Part shown: in pieces, positions 44,027-52,609 of the stretch
How the letters are laid out: each line of letters opens with the position of its first letter
Numbering within the stretch: the stretch's first letter is position 1
Source of the DNA: Euzebyella marina
GTDB taxonomy: Bacteria; Bacteroidota; Bacteroidia; Flavobacteriales; Flavobacteriaceae
Length of the DNA: 64,000 nt
NCBI RefSeq assembly: GCF_014855515.1
Contig: NZ_JACYFK010000001.1
Coordinates: forward strand, 372,001 to 436,000
Direction: 5' to 3'
Program-made: the position numbers and the translations under genes
The notes under the pieces: generated by a model
The model's input: the letters and a program-made list of their open reading frames with translations, nothing else
Told to the model about the DNA's origin: nothing
Databases searched by the model: none

Positions 44027-44211
44027 TCATCAAGGTAAATTAGGGGATAAAGATAGTGATATTAAATTGTGGGTTTTAGCAAAAAACAGATATAATAAGA
44101 TTACGATGATTCAATCTGCAAGAAAACATTTGTTAAAACTAAACTGTTGTGAAATGTTAAAATCCATAAAATGTTAATTAACTTTATCGATTTTAATATC
44201 ACTATTTTTTC
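44027..44211. promoter_or_regulatory. Divergent promoter region of the AlbA_2 and TrlF-type genes
   Basis: 185 bases, AT-rich. TAACTTTA at 44179-44186 (one base from TAnnTTTG) lies 25 bases before the plus-strand ATG at 44212. No clear minus-strand box was found. Confidence 0.35.
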
Positions 44212-47067
44212 ATGAATAAAGGCGCAAAATTTTATCGATGTGATTTTCAGGTACACAGCCCTCGCGATATTGCTTGGACAGGTGCACGTTATGGTGTAAA
44301 TCCAGAGCAAGTAGAAGGTTTAACTCAAGAGGACAAACAGCAAATTGATGATAACCGAAATCAATTTTGTAAGGAATATTTAGACAAAATAAGCAGTGCA
44401 GGAATTAACGCCATCGCTATGACAGACCATCACGATGTGGTTTTTGTCCAACACTTACGAAGGGTCGCCATAGAGCAGAATGAGATACACGACATAATGG
44501 GCGAGCCAGAGAAAAAAGTTACGGTTTTCCCAGGCATTGAACTCAGCCTTTCCAATCCTGCAAGCCAGACTATTATTATTTTTGATGCAGATTTCGAGGA
44601 TACCCATCTCAACTCTGTCCTTAATTTTCTTGGCATACAACCTACAGACCCCTATGACAGACAAACGGTACAAACCCAGAGAATTTCCCAAGAGGTAATC
44701 AACAACCTTCCCCAGCTTCATAAAATTTTAGATGAAGTTAGCTATTGTAAAGGTAGGTACATTGTACTTCCTAATGTTGGGAAAGGTGGCCAACATTCCA
44801 TAATACGTCAAGGCTTCCAAGAGCACTACATTAAAATGCCTTGCGTTGGCGGTTATGTTGATAAGGACATATCACAGGAATCCGGTTATCAAAATAAAAT
44901 TAACGGTGGGGATGTCAACTACGGAAACAAGAGCATAGGTCTTGTATCTACTTCAGATAATAGGTACGAGGACGGTCGTGAGTTTGGAAAATATTCTACT
45001 TGGGTTAAATGGGCAGAACCAACTGCAGAAGCTATTCGGCAGGCCTGTTTGGCCAAAGAATCCAGAATTTCTCAGAATGAGCCAGAAATGCCTCAAATAT
45101 TTATTGAATCGCTGGATGTTACAAACTCTAAATTTCTGGGTGGTTTCAATATCAACTTCAATCAGCAATATAACGCCTTGATTGGTGGAAGAGGAACTGG
45201 CAAGTCAACTATTTTAGAATACATAAGATGGGGACTGTGTGACCAAACGGTTAAAATAGGCAACTATCAAGAATTGGATATTATTCAGAACCGAAGAGAT
45301 ACGCTAATAAGGAAAACGTTGACAGCCGTTGATGGTGAAGTGAGAATTACAATGGTGAAAAATGATGTTCGCCACATCGTTAAAAGAAATTCTGCCAGCA
45401 GGGAAATACTTTTGAAAATTGGTGATGGTGAATTTCAAAAAGTTAGTGAAGAAGATATTCGAAAAGTACTGCCAATACAATCCTATAGCCAAAAACAACT
45501 TAGTGATGTTGGTGTAAAGACAGAAGAACTAAAGCGGTTTATAGAACAACCTATTAAGAGCAGCTTAGAGCGTACTTCTTACAATTTAGACGAAACAAAT
45601 CTAAAACTCAAAAATGCGTACAATCAATTAGTACGCAAAAAGAAAGTGCAGAATGAGATAGCAAATTTCAATATTGAAGGTAGTTCTATAAAGGGGCAAG
45701 TTAAAGGTATTAGAGAGTCTTTAAAAGGGATTTCGGAAGCTGACCAAAAAACAATTAACAAAAAATCAAAATTTGAGTTAGAGAAGACAATTATAGAAAA
45801 TACTGAATCTGAACTATCGCTTTTTGAGTCTAAAGCTGATGAGCTTCTTGAGCTTTTGAAATTATACCCAGAACCTATTGAGCCTCACATTGACAACATA
45901 GAGAACAAGGATTTGATAGAAAATCTTAATACAGAGGTCAAAACAAAATTCAAAAATATCAACGAAGCTGTTCAAAATCTGAAGGATATTTTTAATGAGA
46001 GCGGATTAAAGCAGTACACCGAAATTGTAGAAGAATGGGGGAAAAAGCAAGCGCAGTTCGATAGTGAATATGAGGCTGCCAAGGGGAAGTCCATAGCAAG
46101 TCAAGAACAACTAACGAATATTAAAAAACTTGAAGACCGTCTGGCAGAGATTAATAGTTTAGTTGCCGATAGGAAATCAGTATTAAAAGAGCTTGGAAAT
46201 CCAGAAAACGACTATAACGCCTATAAAGAAGAATGGAAGGAACTGCACTTGGAAAAAGTTCAGGTATTAAATGACCAAGCAACAAATTTCACCGATTTAT
46301 CAAATAACCTTATTAAAGCAGTAGTTACCAAAAATATCAATCTTGCTAATTTCAAGGAAAAATTACGTTCTATTCTTGAAGGAACGAGAATCAGAGAAGA
46401 GCGAATAGATGCATTAATAGCACATATCCGCAGCAAAGATGACCCAATTTCTGAATTTATAGCGATCTCTGAAGAATTAAGATTATTGGCAGAATTTAAA
46501 CTTGATGAAGAGAATCCAGAAGAATTGCCATCTACACCAATCTTGGACTCAACCGGATTCAGCGAAGACCACAAATTAAAGATGCAATCCAAAATCACAA
46601 CCGATGACTGGTTACAATTGACAGCAACAGAATTAGAATTTGACCCTGAATTCTTTTATACAACAAATAATGAACTTGGCGATGAAATTCCCTTTCGAGA
46701 TGCATCTGCTGGGCAGCAGGCTACGGCACTACTTACAGTATTACTCAACCAGCCCGGAATACCTTTACTAATCGACCAACCCGAAGATGACATTGACAAT
46801 AGAGCTATTGATGCAATAATCCAAAATATCTGGAATGCCAAAAAGAAAAGGCAATTGGTTTTTACGAGCCATAATGCCAATTTGGTAGTTAACGGCGATG
46901 CCGAATTAGTGATTTGCTGCGACTATAAAGATGCCAGCTCACAAACAAGAGGGATTATCAAAGCAGAAGGTGCTATTGACACCAAAGAGATTAAAAACGA
47001 AATTACATCTGTAATGGAAGGTGGCGAAAAGGCGTTCAGGCTTAGAAAAGATAAATATGGCTTTTAA
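44212..47067 (+). CDS. TrlF-type PHP-domain / SMC-like ATPase (putative defence)
   Basis: A 951-residue protein. The N-terminal PHP-type phosphoesterase region has metal-binding-like motifs CDFQVHSPRD (10-19) and AMTDHHD (near 70). An ABC/SMC-like ATPase follows: Walker A IGGRGTGKSTILEY near 325, a long coiled coil at about 440-780, the signature DASAGQQATALLTVLL near 830, Walker B LLIDQPEDDIDN near 853 and the switch HNANLV. NCBI names such proteins TrlF family. PHP plus SMC ATPases are linked to nucleic-acid degradation in phage defence. Function here is inferred from domain content and the mobile setting. Confidence 0.8.
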   Translation: MNKGAKFYRCDFQVHSPRDIAWTGARYGVNPEQVEGLTQEDKQQIDDNRNQFCKEYLDKISSAGINAIAMTDHHDVVFVQHLRRVAIEQNEIHDIMGEPEKKVTVFPGIELSLSNPASQTIIIFDADFEDTHLNSVLNFLGIQPTDPYDRQTVQTQRISQEVINNLPQLHKILDEVSYCKGRYIVLPNVGKGGQHSIIRQGFQEHYIKMPCVGGYVDKDISQESGYQNKINGGDVNYGNKSIGLVSTSDNRYEDGREFGKYSTWVKWAEPTAEAIRQACLAKESRISQNEPEMPQIFIESLDVTNSKFLGGFNINFNQQYNALIGGRGTGKSTILEYIRWGLCDQTVKIGNYQELDIIQNRRDTLIRKTLTAVDGEVRITMVKNDVRHIVKRNSASREILLKIGDGEFQKVSEEDIRKVLPIQSYSQKQLSDVGVKTEELKRFIEQPIKSSLERTSYNLDETNLKLKNAYNQLVRKKKVQNEIANFNIEGSSIKGQVKGIRESLKGISEADQKTINKKSKFELEKTIIENTESELSLFESKADELLELLKLYPEPIEPHIDNIENKDLIENLNTEVKTKFKNINEAVQNLKDIFNESGLKQYTEIVEEWGKKQAQFDSEYEAAKGKSIASQEQLTNIKKLEDRLAEINSLVADRKSVLKELGNPENDYNAYKEEWKELHLEKVQVLNDQATNFTDLSNNLIKAVVTKNINLANFKEKLRSILEGTRIREERIDALIAHIRSKDDPISEFIAISEELRLLAEFKLDEENPEELPSTPILDSTGFSEDHKLKMQSKITTDDWLQLTATELEFDPEFFYTTNNELGDEIPFRDASAGQQATALLTVLLNQPGIPLLIDQPEDDIDNRAIDAIIQNIWNAKKKRQLVFTSHNANLVVNGDAELVICCDYKDASSQTRGIIKAEGAIDTKEIKNEITSVMEGGEKAFRLRKDKYGF

Positions 47068-47214
47068 TGGATAACTATAAAAAAATGACCTCAGAATGTG
47101 GTGGTTTCATAAAAAGTACGGAAAACTAATTGTTAGAACTTTTCTAATTTTTACTTTTCATCAGTGCTATACTTAAATATTTTGGGGTAATCGATTGAGA
47201 AACTTGCTTAGTTG

Positions 47215-48660
47215 TTATCCTCTAAAAATCGACCTCGCCTCATCATAAATCCTTTCAAAATTCGCTCTCAAATCTGCTTCCGAATATCGCTTGGTATCCT
47301 GTGGAAGTTGTCTTTCGATTTTTGATAATTTGAACCGTACTTTCTTATCCTTCCCGTCTGCAAAGGTGACGAACTCACCTTGTTTGAGCCTAAAGAAAAT
47401 ATCTGCTCTTCTTTTGGAAACCTCTCTTTCGCCTTTTGTTATTCGGGTGTCGGTTTTAAAGATGTTGGCGGCCTTACTTATGCTTTTTGTTGGGTTTTTG
47501 ATAATTTCAAAAAAACGTTCGTAATACTTTGCCGTGTCTGGGTCATTGACCTTGCCAAAGAATTGATAGGATAGGTTACTCAAAATAGCTTTGCTGGCCT
47601 TATCGCCATACATCATATCGTTTTGGATTTTGTCCTGCATTACATAAATGGTGGCGATATCATAGCTTCGCAGTGTCGCTGGAATGCGGTGCATATTGAG
47701 TAAGCGAATGGTCGGTGCTTCTTCCATTAATAGAAATGAAGGTTTGGAATTACGCACACTCATCTGTTTGGTGATGGTGTGGATGATGGTAGCGATTACT
47801 GGCGAATAAGAGGTTTCAAATTTGGGATTGTTCACCACCGAAATCACGGCTGGATTTTCTTCATCATTTACGTTCAAAGGCACTTCATCCGCAGACAATG
47901 CCATAAAAATACGTTTGGTGCTGATGCGTTTTAACGCATTGGCCAAGGTACTTTTTACACCAGCTGTTTGACGCTCGGAATCCTTTCCGCTAATGAAAGC
48001 ATCTGCCATTGCTCTCGATGTGGTATTGGTTTCAAGAAACTGGATCAGGCTATCGGTATCGAGCATTTGATAAATGGCAATCAAATGGGGCAAGGTGCAA
48101 AATTGCGGATAATCGGATTTCAATTTCCAAATCAATCCGCCAATTAATCCTTCAGCAGCATCGTTGAAGAATTTGGTTGTTCCGGTGGTTCCCGATTCTC
48201 GTTGTTCCAAGAGGTTTTCAATCAAAACCCTCGACACTTCATTTACGCTTTCTTCATTCTCTAAATACCTCGGTGCAATGGGATTTACCCGATGGATAAT
48301 CCTATCAAATGAAATGACCTTCATTGGAATTTCGTTTTCTTTAAAAAGCGGATACGCCATTTCGGTCAGCTCAAAGTCTTTGTAGTCGTGAATGATTCCA
48401 CAAAAACCATTTTCACGAAAGTGTTTTAAGAAGCCATAGACAACGCTTTCGGTCTTCCCACTTCCTGCAGAACCGATGACGGATGCACCACGCTTTATGT
48501 TGTCTATCTGAAATCTTCCCGATTTTGTCAGGAACTTTACCTGATATCGTTTATCTGTTTTTCCCGTTAGTTCACTATCGTAAAAAGCATAGAGAAGTAT
48601 GGCTACCGAAAGAACAGGCACAACAACATATATCATTATTTCTACCAATGACCAACTCAT
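47215..48660 (-). CDS. Type IV coupling protein (VirD4/MobC-like)
   Basis: A 481-residue inner-membrane ATPase with one N-terminal helix (IMIYVVVPVLSVAILLYAFY), Walker A VIGSAGSGKTESV (62-74), NDAAEGLIGGLIW, Walker B PSFLLMEEAPTI and sensor VMQDKIQND. It feeds the relaxase-DNA complex to the transfer channel. It is shorter than the usual Bacteroides MobC (about 650-680 residues), lacking the larger N-terminal membrane domain. Its start overlaps the relaxase stop by 4 bases. Confidence 0.85.
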   Translation of the reverse strand: MSWSLVEIMIYVVVPVLSVAILLYAFYDSELTGKTDKRYQVKFLTKSGRFQIDNIKRGASVIGSAGSGKTESVVYGFLKHFRENGFCGIIHDYKDFELTEMAYPLFKENEIPMKVISFDRIIHRVNPIAPRYLENEESVNEVSRVLIENLLEQRESGTTGTTKFFNDAAEGLIGGLIWKLKSDYPQFCTLPHLIAIYQMLDTDSLIQFLETNTTSRAMADAFISGKDSERQTAGVKSTLANALKRISTKRIFMALSADEVPLNVNDEENPAVISVVNNPKFETSYSPVIATIIHTITKQMSVRNSKPSFLLMEEAPTIRLLNMHRIPATLRSYDIATIYVMQDKIQNDMMYGDKASKAILSNLSYQFFGKVNDPDTAKYYERFFEIIKNPTKSISKAANIFKTDTRITKGEREVSKRRADIFFRLKQGEFVTFADGKDKKVRFKLSKIERQLPQDTKRYSEADLRANFERIYDEARSIFRG

Positions 48661-49688
48661 ATCCCAATAGAGCTTGATTTGACTGTGATTTCTGCACCTT
48701 TCCTAAGTCGCTTAAAAACCCGAAGTGCTAATTGTGCTTTACTGGTCGGGATATTTGGGATTAATGGAATGCCAGACTTACCCATAATTTTAAAGGCCAT
48801 TGCTTTTTCATTGGCTGGTAATTTCATTAAAGCTGCGAAATAGAGTTTTGGGTTTTTGACAAAATCCTTTTTGGCCTTATAGGTCTCAGCATAGTTGCGT
48901 TTATAGCCAAATGTCTTATCAAAGGTCTTTTCGGCACGTTCAAAAAACTGGTCACGGTCAAAACCACGTTTCACTTTCTTTCCGTGCATCTCAACTTCGG
49001 ATGCTTTGTGCTTGCTTCCTGGGGAAAGACTGAAGGAATTGGATGCATCCTTTCGGCTGACGATAATATGAATGTGGCTTTGGTTGCCTGCCTTTTTCAT
49101 TCCCTGGACAATACGCTTACCATTTTGTTGGTGCGGTGCTTCTCGTTCGAGTTTGGCAATTTTTAGCTTTAACCTATCGATGTTCCCTTTTGCCTCACCT
49201 TGTTGGATTTTCCGGACTTCTTGTTTCAATTCAAGAATCTTGGTAGCAAAAGGTTGGTTTTCTCGCACCTGAAAATCCGTGCCTTTGAATGTTCGTTGGT
49301 GTTCAATTTTGGCGAAGTATTTAATATCATTAACACCTACTTTTCGTCCATTGATTTCCCGGTTGAAACTGGCTGCATAATCCTTCATCAGCTCTCGGGT
49401 ATATCGTTTTAAATCTTCGCTACTGTTTTGAAGTTTTCGCAATTCGTATTTGGATGGACTGACCGTGACGGAATAGAATTTTGGTTCTTTCTTTTTCAGC
49501 TTGGCAGTGTTACCATCAATTTCTTTGACCACTTCCTTTGCTGAAATCTCATCGCCATATTGGTTGAAAAAATGTTCCATCTCTTCTTTTTCCAGACCCT
49601 CGTTTTCCTTTTCCAAATAGTCCACAAAATCCGCTGAGCTCTGACTGTAATTCGTTCCTAATTTTTGTGCGGTGATGTTTATATACAT
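48657..49688 (-). CDS. Relaxase (MobB-like, DUF5712)
   Basis: A 343-residue relaxase. The conserved opening INITAQKLGTNYSQSSADFVDYLEKEN and the histidine motif NQSHIHIIVSRKD near 210, followed by LSPGSKHKAS, fit the DUF5712/MobB relaxases of Flavobacteriia. The HIH pair would bind the metal for DNA nicking at oriT. A coiled coil lies at about 150-185. It is in one operon with the BfmA/BtgA protein (upstream) and coupling protein (downstream). Confidence 0.8.
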   Translation of the reverse strand: MYINITAQKLGTNYSQSSADFVDYLEKENEGLEKEEMEHFFNQYGDEISAKEVVKEIDGNTAKLKKKEPKFYSVTVSPSKYELRKLQNSSEDLKRYTRELMKDYAASFNREINGRKVGVNDIKYFAKIEHQRTFKGTDFQVRENQPFATKILELKQEVRKIQQGEAKGNIDRLKLKIAKLEREAPHQQNGKRIVQGMKKAGNQSHIHIIVSRKDASNSFSLSPGSKHKASEVEMHGKKVKRGFDRDQFFERAEKTFDKTFGYKRNYAETYKAKKDFVKNPKLYFAALMKLPANEKAMAFKIMGKSGIPLIPNIPTSKAQLALRVFKRLRKGAEITVKSSSIGI

Positions 49689-49699
49689 AGGTTAGAATT

Positions 49700-50080
49700 T
49701 TAAAGTTGATTCTGGTTATTTCGCTTTTCGCGAAAGCGGACTTCCTTCTTTTCCTCAGCATATTTCTTTTCCAAAATCAAGGGTTTCTTTTTGGGTTCAT
49801 CCATTTCAAAAAGGGATTGTAACATTGCAACTGTAGGTTTGGTTTGTGTCTTTTCCACATCACGCATAATTGCAATGACCGCATTGATGCGCTTTAATAA
49901 TTTGGCTTCAATGGTGCGCCCAGTTGGTCCTAAATTTTCCTTTGGTGAAATCTCGTTATAGAAGAAAAAATCAAGGATGGCTTCCATTGCCTCGGTATGA
50001 GTCTTGAAGTGTTTACGTGAGAATTCCTGAAAACGTTTTGCTGTTTCCTTTTTGAATCTAATGCCGATAAATGTGTCCAT
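49700..50080 (-). CDS. BfmA/BtgA family mobilisation protein
   Basis: A 126-residue DNA-binding accessory protein. The N-terminal ribbon-helix-helix-like segment (TFIGIRFKKETAKRFQEFSRKHFKTHTEAMEAILDFFFYN) and the region GPTGRTIEAKLLKRINAVIAIMRDVEKTQTKPTV mark the BfmA/BtgA family, which binds oriT and helps the relaxase. It is first in the minus-strand mob operon, directly beside the candidate oriT. The C-terminus overlaps a TTTCGCGAAA palindrome copy. Confidence 0.85.
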   Translation of the reverse strand: MDTFIGIRFKKETAKRFQEFSRKHFKTHTEAMEAILDFFFYNEISPKENLGPTGRTIEAKLLKRINAVIAIMRDVEKTQTKPTVAMLQSLFEMDEPKKKPLILEKKYAEEKKEVRFREKRNNQNQL

Positions 50081-50470
50081 ATTTCGCCGATTTGTCGCAA
50101 ATCCTTCCCGAAAAATGGGCGTTTTGAGGGCATTTGTCGCAAATTGCTGAAAACCAAAGAATTAAAATGATTTTAAACAACTGATTTTCAATGCTTTGAC
50201 AACGAACAGGAATATGTAACACCGCGCAGCGTGTTACCCTCTTGCTATTCCTTTTCGTTCCGCTCGCGGGACAAAAATCCATACAATCCATCCGACCTAC
50301 GGCGGATGATTGCCATTTTCGAGGAAATGAAATTTCCGATATGTTAATTTTCGGTGGGTACGGTTATCGGCGAAAGTCAAAAAGTGGATAACTGTACTTA
50401 AATTGTGTGCTGTATTTCAGCGAAATAAAGATACGATTTTTTCGTGATTATAAATGCACTAAAAATGAAA
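50081..50470. other. Candidate oriT region
   Basis: 390 bases without a convincing gene, next to the BfmA/BtgA start. It contains the hairpin GTAACAC-N8-GTGTTAC at 50216-50237, with a GC-rich loop (CGCGCAGC), and a GC-rich patch CCGCTCGCGGG near 50260. A hairpin next to a mobA-type gene at the start of a mob operon is the standard layout of oriT in Bacteroidetes elements. The nick site itself cannot be placed. Confidence 0.5.
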
Positions 50471-50471
50471 A

Positions 50472-50493
50472 CACCCCTGAAATTTCAGGGGTG
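50472..50493. terminator. Bidirectional terminator (22-bp palindrome)
   Basis: CACCCCTGAAA/TTTCAGGGGTG is a perfect palindrome at 50472-50493, with T-rich sequence on both outer sides. It lies 21 bases after the stop of the small minus-strand gene at 50515 and separates the ssb-side operon from oriT. Confidence 0.8.
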
Positions 50494-50514
50494 CATTTCT
50501 TTTAAAATTATCAA

Positions 50515-50712
50515 TCATATATTAAATACATAGGTATAGGAATATAAATTCCGTAACGCTTCCTCGTCAAGCATTTGGTCCAAATTGGTGTGATGCTTAG
50601 TAGCATAGTCCATCAAATCCTTGCCATATTTTTTCTTGACATCTTCTTTGGAATTTGCAATTAATCGCTCTTGCGCTTCCTCACTCAAATCGGTAAAATT
50701 AAGATAAATCAT
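50515..50712 (-). CDS. Small ICE protein, function unknown
   Basis: A 65-residue acidic, soluble protein (YLNFTDLSEEAQERLIANSKEDVKKKYGKDL). Not recognised. It starts 12 bases after the DUF6876 gene on the same strand and ends before a clear terminator, so it is probably a real last gene of the ssb-side operon. Confidence 0.55.
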   Translation of the reverse strand: MIYLNFTDLSEEAQERLIANSKEDVKKKYGKDLMDYATKHHTNLDQMLDEEALRNLYSYTYVFNI

Positions 50713-50724
50713 AGCTTCCCGATT

Positions 50725-51105
50725 TTAGTATTCGCTTGATAACATCAGCGTATCGTTCACAAAGAACATCCGCAATTCGTCCAGTGGAAAATCGGTAGCA
50801 TTGTAACGGTGGGTTTCCAAAATGTTATCGTTTCCATCGCTGTAAATAATTTCAGCTTCGTAGCCTGTGTAATCCTGTTTTTCTTCTGACATTCTTTTGA
50901 AGTCAATCGTTACCCATTTGCTTCGGTTCTTCAAACTTTTGGCAATTACCGAAGCATCCGTAATGAGCCAATAACAGTCCGCTACGTTTGCAAGATATTT
51001 CAAACCATCCGTAAATCGGGTTCTAAGAATGGGAATGTAATAGTACATTTCCGTGCCCGTGAATTGTTGTAAGTTCTGTTCTATTTCGTTAACTTGTGCT
51101 TTCAT
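50725..51105 (-). CDS. DUF6876 family protein
   Basis: A 126-residue soluble protein. The string LQQFTGTEMYYYIPILRTRFTDGLKYLANVADCYWLITD is typical of DUF6876 proteins carried by Bacteroidetes ICEs and plasmids. Function is unknown. A hairpin with a U-tract lies between it and the upstream ssb gene, so its level may be set by attenuation. Confidence 0.7.
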   Translation of the reverse strand: MKAQVNEIEQNLQQFTGTEMYYYIPILRTRFTDGLKYLANVADCYWLITDASVIAKSLKNRSKWVTIDFKRMSEEKQDYTGYEAEIIYSDGNDNILETHRYNATDFPLDELRMFFVNDTLMLSSEY

Positions 51106-51132
51106 TGTCTTATACTTTTAAATGGATAATGA

Positions 51133-51170
51133 AAAGAGGGCGCATCTTTTCGACGGGTACGCCCTCTTTC
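51133..51170 (-). terminator. Attenuator/terminator after ssb
   Basis: AAAGAGGGCG (51133-51142) pairs with CGCCCTCTTT (51160-51169) around a 17-base loop. On the minus strand the stem is followed by TTTTC. It lies 9 bases after the ssb stop. Confidence 0.65.
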
Positions 51171-51178
51171 TTTTAAGT

Positions 51179-51535
51179 CTATTCGTTAGAACCGTTACCG
51201 TTTTTTGTACCCAACAATAGGATTTCGTTGGCTTCGATTTCTGTTACGTATCTTTTGATACCATCTTTGTCCTCATAGCTTCGGGATTTCAGTTTTCCGC
51301 TTACGCCTACCTCTTTTCCTTTGACTACATACTGTTCAACAATTTTAGCAGTCTTGCCCCAGGCAACCACGGTATGCCATTCGGTGCTTTGCTCTTTCTC
51401 GCCTTTCTTGTTCTTGTAATATTCATTTGTGGCGAGTGAAAAGCGGGCTACTTTGCTTCCGCTTTCAAGGTTCGTGATGGTTGGCTCTTGTCCAACGTTT
51501 CCAATCAATTGTACGTGATTTCTTAAAGTACTCAT
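51179..51535 (-). CDS. ssb: Single-stranded DNA-binding protein
   Basis: A 118-residue SSB with one OB fold: LRNHVQLIGNVGQEPTITNLESGSKVARFSLATNEYY, then TEWHTVVAWGKTAKIVEQYVVKGKEVGVSGKLKSRSYED. It lacks the long acidic tail of chromosomal SSB (ends KNGNGSNE), as usual for plasmid and ICE copies. It protects transferred single-stranded DNA in the recipient. Confidence 0.93.
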   Translation of the reverse strand: MSTLRNHVQLIGNVGQEPTITNLESGSKVARFSLATNEYYKNKKGEKEQSTEWHTVVAWGKTAKIVEQYVVKGKEVGVSGKLKSRSYEDKDGIKRYVTEIEANEILLLGTKNGNGSNE

Positions 51536-52260
51536 AACTAAAAATTTAAAGATTAATAATTCCCTGTTTAATTCAATTGAGATGAAATTTTAAGGGGTGT
51601 TTGTTTGATTTCTTTCGTGCGTAGCACAATGGGTGACGTGGGTTTTGTCAAGACTTTCGGGGAATAAATCAGGTGTGTCTGCGACGTAGTGAATCCTGCC
51701 TGCTGAAAAGCAGGCATTGGATTTCAAGGAAGTAGATACCTTATTTTTCGCTGAAACTTGCCACGGTCTTGACAAGTTCCATAAGGGCATTAGCAATTCT
51801 TTTAAAGCCAGTTGCGACCCGAGCGTACGGGAAGTTAAGCGAGGTGAGCGATTGGGTTTAATTTAGAATTGGTTATGCACTGCCTGTTTTTCGATGCCCC
51901 GAAAAACATTCAAGGCTTCATCCATTATAAACCCCTTAAAATGTGTGGGACAGCACCCTGGTTTTTAGGGATTTTCGAGTAAGGGCTCAAGAAGTTCTTG
52001 CCGTAAATTCTGTTAAGAAAACCAAGGGGCTGGCCTTCCGATTTGGTAAGGCGGACTTAATTCACAATTTTGGCTATGGAATGTAGCGTTCCTTCCCAGC
52101 CTAAGCGGGAAGGGTGAGCGGAATGGAAAGCTAAAATTGGGGATTGTGTCCAAGGTAGTTGTAGTGAAGCTCTTTTCCCGGAATGCAGCTTTTCGCGAAA
52201 TGTAGGGGAATGTGCTGAGCGGTGTTGTGAAAAAAAGCCTTCCTATTTAATAAGAAGGCC
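51536..52260. other. Hairpin-rich noncoding region
   Basis: About 725 bases with no convincing gene. Perfect hairpins include TGTTTTTCG/CGAAAAACA (51885-51893 with 51900-51908), CCTTCCC/GGGAAGG (52091-52097 with 52107-52113) and CCCG/CGGG near 51817. A TTTCGCGAAA palindrome is at 52191-52200. A 68-codon minus-strand frame at 51590-51796 has no recognisable features and was not called. It may be a leading-region origin, a structured RNA or decayed sequence. Confidence 0.4.
52237..52259 (-). terminator. Minus-strand terminator of the RND remnant
   Basis: A 10-base stem with one mismatch (GCCTTCCTAT / ATAAGAAGGC) around TTA. On the minus strand it is followed by a run of seven T. It lies just after the stop of the RND pump fragment. 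Confidence 0.65.
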
Positions 52261-52280
52261 TTAAACTGAATATTTTTTCG

Positions 52281-52382
52281 TCATTCTCGGCTATTGATAA
52301 CTATTTGATACACACAAGGAATCAAATTCAAGATGGTTGCCGATAGTAACCCACCCAAAATGACCACAGCCATCGGGGTTTG
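52281..52382 (-). pseudogene. C-terminal remnant of a CusA/CzcA-type RND pump
   Basis: The minus strand encodes TPMAVVILGGLLSATILNLI followed by a short tail and a stop at 52281. This is the last membrane helix region of heavy-metal RND pumps (typical form RPLATVVIGGLxTATLLTL). Upstream of 52382 the reading continues only as scrambled sequence. It faces away from the complete efflux genes at 58.5-63 kb and is a leftover of another pump operon, kept with its terminator. Confidence 0.7.
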
Positions 52383-52576
52383 AGTTTCACATTTGGGTTG
52401 AACATCTTTTTAGTGCCAGACAAATTCCATCCAATAAGATCTGTATTATTTTCTCTACAGCGAAGTTAATTATAATTAAGAACTGATCATACCCTTAAAA
52501 ACCTTCGGGTTGAATCTAATTACCAAAAATGCCCCATTTTTCCTAAATCCAAAAGTTCGAAAGAATTCATTACAAA

Positions 52577-52604
52577 ATTTCTACAGAATTAATTCCTTAT
52601 TTTG
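52577..52604 (+). promoter_or_regulatory. Regulated promoter of the response regulator gene (shared motif copy 1)
   Basis: ATTTCTACAGAATT at 52577-52590, six bases, then TTATTTTG at 52597-52604 as a -7 box with one mismatch to TAnnTTTG. The ATG is at 52610. The core TTCT-AC-AGAA is an inverted repeat. The same arrangement recurs at 54565 and 58513. Confidence 0.7.
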
Positions 52605-52609
52605 CTATT

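Noticed and set aside
47068-47214. A gene or terminator between the TrlF-type gene and the coupling protein gene
   Set aside because: No open frame with protein features and no convincing stem with T-tract was found in this convergent gap.
51590-51796. Minus-strand ORF of 68 codons
   Set aside because: Composition is not protein-like, no family features, and it lies in a hairpin-rich noncoding stretch.
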